A stretch of DNA of 64,000 nt from Moritella yayanosii (GTDB taxonomy: Bacteria > Pseudomonadota > Gammaproteobacteria > Enterobacterales > Moritellaceae). The DNA is taken from positions 3,658,001 through 3,722,000 of the forward strand of contig NZ_LS483250.1 in NCBI RefSeq assembly GCF_900465055.1, written 5' to 3'. Below the pieces are notes generated by a model. It saw only the letters and a list, made by a program, of their open reading frames with translations. It was not told where the DNA came from and made no database searches. Position 1 is the first letter of the stretch; each line of letters starts with the position of its first letter. This document shows positions 58,920-64,000 of the stretch, piece by piece. Position numbers and translations under genes: made by a program.

Positions 58920-59210
58920 CGTAAAGTTGTTAATTTTTGTAAGTGCCCACACAAATTGCTTGAATAGAAAGTTGAAAAGTATGTCTTACTCATCGTAAGA
59001 CGCGAGAAAGCAAAGATAAACAATACAATGTTTATCTTTGCTTTTTAGCAAATTGCTCTTTAAAAATTTGGAAAGCTGAATAAATAAAGAAGTTCTTAAA
59101 ACACGTTATTGCTTTGGCAATAACAATAGAGTGTTCTTGAGTATTCTTGAGGCGAAAAAAACTAGATAATACCTAGTTATTTCAATTGTACGGTCGACTT
59201 TAGATTGTAT
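58920..59210 (+). other. 16S-23S spacer without tRNA genes
   Basis: This 291-base spacer contains no tRNA: no TTCGAATC-type T-arm and no cloverleaf. It holds the right arm of the 16S stalk (58939-58965), a perfect 16-bp hairpin with T-run (59007-59046), a second boxA (59054-59066) and the left arm of the 23S stalk (about 59071-59095). Most gammaproteobacterial operons carry tRNA-Glu or tRNA-Ile/Ala here. Confidence 0.85.
59007..59046 (+). terminator. Terminator-like hairpin inside the 16S-23S spacer
   Basis: AAAGCAAAGATAAACA (59007-59022) and its exact complement (59029-59044) surround a six-base loop, and T continues past the stem to 59046. In isolation this looks like an intrinsic terminator; in the operon, boxA-based antitermination should override it, or it may serve as a processing site. 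Confidence 0.6.
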
Positions 59211-62104
<2,894 letters not shown>

Positions 62105-62253
62105 ACAAATTAAAGTATGATTAATTGAAATATGACTTAAGAATACGATTGAACACGACTATTTATCGCAAGATAGGGTTTAAAGACTTCTTTATTTATA
62201 GCTTTTCAGATTAACAATAGAAATTAATTTTCTTATAGAAAGCAAACCAGATT

Positions 62254-62372
62254 TGCTTGGTGACCATAGTGTTGCGGCCCCACCTGATCCCATCCCGAAC
62301 TCAGAAGTGAAACGTAATAACGCCGATGGTAGTGTGGGGTCTCCCCATGTGAGAGTAGGGCATTGCCAAGCG
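62254..62372 (+). rRNA. rrf: 5S ribosomal RNA
   Basis: About 119 bases beginning TGCTTGGTGACCATAG and ending GCATTGCCAAGC; the two ends pair as the terminal helix. CCCATCCCGAACTCAGAAG and CGCCGATGGTAGTGTGGGG are the conserved 5S core. It lies 150 bases after 23S and 40 before the first tRNA-Trp. Confidence 0.97.
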
Positions 62373-62412
62373 CCATTTTTATTCAAGACGAAGTCTTGGA
62401 TAGGTGAATAAT

Positions 62413-62488
62413 AGGGGTGTAGCTCCAACGGCAGAGCAGCGGATTCCAAATCCGCGTGATGGGAGTTCGAATCTCTCCACCCCTGCCA
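62413..62488 (+). tRNA. trpT: tRNA-Trp (CCA anticodon), first copy
   Basis: 76 bases with encoded 3' CCA. The acceptor stem is AGGGGTG with CACCCCT, the anticodon loop ATTCCAAAT reads UGG, and the T-arm is GGGAGTTCGAATCTCTC. It is the first of two copies after 5S at the distal end of the rRNA operon. Confidence 0.97.
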
Positions 62489-62564
62489 ATTTATAAGTAC
62501 TATCAAATCAAAGAAACAGATTTAACTTTAATGATAAATTAAGTTATAATCCTGTTCATCTTGT

Positions 62565-62640
62565 AGGGGTGTAGCTCCAACGGCAGAGCAGCGGATTCCA
62601 AATCCGCGTGATGGGAGTTCGAATCTCTCCACCCCTGCCA
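62565..62640 (+). tRNA. trpT: tRNA-Trp (CCA anticodon), second identical copy
   Basis: All 76 bases match the first copy, 152 bases upstream. The 76-base gap between copies has a TATAAT at 62545-62550 with only a weak TTTAAC at 62521-62526 as a possible -35, so an own promoter is uncertain. No terminator is seen before holD, 35 bases on. Confidence 0.97.
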
Positions 62641-62675
62641 ATTTCTTCTGTTAATCTTCATGATATGGTCATCCA

Positions 62676-63077
62676 ATGAGTAATTTTTCACGTTATTACT
62701 TGCAGCAAATGGGTATCACATTGTGGCAATGTCATAAGCCTGAACAATTTCCTCATCTCGCTAGTCAAGCTGAAAAAATAGCATTACCAAAATATTGCCA
62801 AATTTTAATTATCGCGAACGATAAACTTGCCCCACATAGCCAATTTATTAACCAAATTTTGCGTACGTTACAGCTTGAACTAAATCAAAGCCATATCATC
62901 ACCGAAGAAGAGCTAAAGTATTATTACCAAACGCCAAAATGGATTTGGACTATTGGTTGTAAACAATCAGATCTTGCTGCAAAACAGCAACTATCATCAC
63001 CTCATTTAGATGTACTGTTGCATTCTGCTCAAGCGAAAAAGCAGCTTTGGCAACAAATCGTCAGTTATATGCAATAA
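62676..63077 (+). CDS. holD: DNA polymerase III subunit psi
   Basis: Small clamp-loader accessory that bridges the tau/gamma complex and chi-SSB. The 133 residues are in keeping with the 137 of E. coli. YYLQQMGITLWQCHKPEQF near the start corresponds to the clamp-loader-binding N-terminus, ILIIANDKL to the first strand, and QLWQQIVSYM near the end matches the family. HolD proteins diverge quickly, so the call also rests on the adjacent rimI, the E. coli order. rimI begins 10 bases after its stop. Confidence 0.88.
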   Translation: MSNFSRYYLQQMGITLWQCHKPEQFPHLASQAEKIALPKYCQILIIANDKLAPHSQFINQILRTLQLELNQSHIITEEELKYYYQTPKWIWTIGCKQSDLAAKQQLSSPHLDVLLHSAQAKKQLWQQIVSYMQ

Positions 63078-63087
63078 CGAGTTTTTA

Positions 63088-63528
63088 ATGCCAAAAATCA
63101 TTCCGCTAACACTTGAACATTTACCCCTAGTCCAAAAAGTTGAAACGGCAAGTCATGCGTTTCCGTGGTCAGATAAAATATTAGCCAGTAATTTTGGTGC
63201 TCGATACTTTAATTTTATATTAGTTAAAGATGAGCAAATACTAGGTTATTACTTTGCTAACCAAGTGGCTGGAGAAGCAAGTCTGCTTAATATTGCAGTT
63301 GCGCCTGAGCATCAAGGTAAGGGTTACGGTAAACTGCTTATTAACCACCTAATTAAAGAATGCCAACAGCAAGAATTGTTTCAATTATGGTTAGAAGTAC
63401 GAGAATCTAATCATGGTGCTTGCCAACTATATTTAAACATAGGCTTTAATGAGGTCGATCGCCGTATTAACTATTATCCAGCGGCGAAAGGCAGAGAAGA
63501 TGCCATTATGATGTGCTACATAGTCTAG
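63088..63528 (+). CDS. rimI: Ribosomal protein S18-alanine N-acetyltransferase RimI
   Basis: GNAT enzyme that acetylates the N-terminal alanine of ribosomal protein S18. LLNIAVAPEHQGKGYGKLLI is the acetyl-CoA binding motif; WLEVRESNHGACQLYLNIGF followed by NEVDRRINYYP is the RimI C-terminal signature. The ATG at 63088 gives 146 residues; the longer open frame from 63010 overlaps holD and adds unrelated residues. It is cotranscribed with holD. Confidence 0.95.
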   Translation: MPKIIPLTLEHLPLVQKVETASHAFPWSDKILASNFGARYFNFILVKDEQILGYYFANQVAGEASLLNIAVAPEHQGKGYGKLLINHLIKECQQQELFQLWLEVRESNHGACQLYLNIGFNEVDRRINYYPAAKGREDAIMMCYIV

Positions 63529-63691
63529 AACAAGACAGGGTGATTCTTTAGTGTTTTTGTAATAGGGAACGTCTATTGCTTGTATACTTATTCTTGATTA
63601 ATGATTACTATCCGTGATTATATAGCTAATCATCTTGATGTAGTTTGGCTATACATGCGTTAATTCTACTTATGGATAATCAGGGAAGCTA

Positions 63692-64000
63692 ATGACCGAA
63701 CATTTAGTAAACAGTTTCAGATCTAAATTTGCAGCACGTAAAACAACAACCGCAATTCGTTTTAAAGAACACGGTGAATGGCAAGATATCACCTGGTCTA
63801 CGTTACTCGATAACTCAGATCTGGTCGCTAAAGCATTGTTGTTTCTTGGCTGTGAAGTGCAAGCTAAAGTAGGCATCTTGGCAAACAATCGTCCAGAATG
63901 GAGCTTTGCTGATTTAGGTATTTTAGCTGCGCGTTGTGTTACTGTCCCTATCTATCCGACCAATACCACAGAGCAAACTCGCTATATTGTTAAAAACGCT
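63692..64000 (+). CDS. Long-chain acyl-CoA synthetase (AMP-forming), N-terminal part
   Basis: The first 103 codons of a gene that runs off the window. TEHLVNSFRSKFAARKTTTA leads into WQDITWSTLLDNSDLVAKAL and then VGILANNRPEWSFADLGILA, the opening pattern of AMP-binding long-chain fatty acid CoA ligases of the FadD15/COG1022 type. The ATP-binding P-loop lies further on and is not visible. GGGAAG precedes the ATG. It lies 163 bases after rimI on the same strand. Confidence 0.87.
   Translation, partial: MTEHLVNSFRSKFAARKTTTAIRFKEHGEWQDITWSTLLDNSDLVAKALLFLGCEVQAKVGILANNRPEWSFADLGILAARCVTVPIYPTNTTEQTRYIVKNA

Noticed and set aside
62192-62506. Minus-strand ORF of 104 codons over 5S rRNA and tRNA-Trp (contains GWRDSNSHHADLES)
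   Set aside because: It is the antisense of 5S and tRNA-Trp; such peptides are a known artefact of translating tRNA genes.
63010-63087. Longer rimI start inside holD
   Set aside because: It overlaps holD and adds residues absent from RimI; the ATG at 63088 fits the family.

Overview
The window is ordinary, gene-dense chromosomal DNA from a marine gammaproteobacterium, most probably a Moritella species. Its dihydrofolate reductase (42678-43166) matches, as I recall that sequence, the Moritella profunda enzyme except for a few residues. The 16S gene, the lptD-surA-pdxA-ksgA-apaG-apaH and rpsB-to-accA gene orders, the DUF2310/DUF3301/DUF3549 genes and the modest G+C all fit the Alteromonadales/Vibrionales side of the class. 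I see no prophage, insertion sequence, integron, CRISPR array or recognisable defence locus.

Layout. 1-2764 (minus): a partial gene resembling the N-terminal part of GGDEF proteins, then a membrane TPR protein with a degenerate GGDEF domain. 2957-8810: a tRNA-modification neighbourhood (queF, syd, yqcC, truC) enclosing five minus-strand genes of unknown function. 9251-10744: ptsG, the glucose PTS transporter, convergent with the minus-strand map-glnD-dapD set (11019-15730). 16211-35587 (plus): a long run for translation and envelope biogenesis, rpsB-tsf-pyrH-frr-uppS-cdsA-dxr-rseP-bamA-skp-lpxD-fabZ-lpxA-lpxB-rnhB-dnaE-accA, followed by tilS. 37282-41318: a haem-utilisation locus, hutXZ divergent from hutBCD around a Fur-like site. 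41388-43166: a split ThrE-type exporter (yjjP/yjjB) and folA. 43268-51929 (minus): putP, then the lptD-surA-pdxA-ksgA-apaG-apaH group. 52108-56813: djlA, rluA and rapA. 57115-62640: a complete rRNA operon (promoter, boxA, 16S, a spacer without tRNA, 23S, 5S, two identical tRNA-Trp). 62676-64000: holD, rimI and the start of a long-chain acyl-CoA synthetase gene.

How the genes work together. The central run links ribosome supply (S2, EF-Ts, ribosome recycling) to isoprenoid carrier and phospholipid synthesis (Dxr, UppS, CdsA), lipid A assembly (LpxD, FabZ, LpxA, LpxB), outer-membrane protein insertion (BamA, Skp, and RseP in the envelope stress response), replication (DnaE) and fatty acid initiation (AccA). 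The minus-strand lptD-surA pair finishes the outer-membrane theme. The hut genes import and handle haem under probable iron control.

The oddest point is the apaG position: a 107-codon open frame that looks like a divergent ApaG, directly after and in frame with the ksgA stop codon, with no ATG, GTG or TTG near its beginning. Other points worth a look are a terminator-like hairpin inside the tRNA-free 16S-23S spacer, a three-codon mini-ORF with a strong ribosome-binding site ahead of ptsG, several perfect palindromes between genes, and a GGDEF domain that has lost its signature. I found no clearly new multi-gene system.
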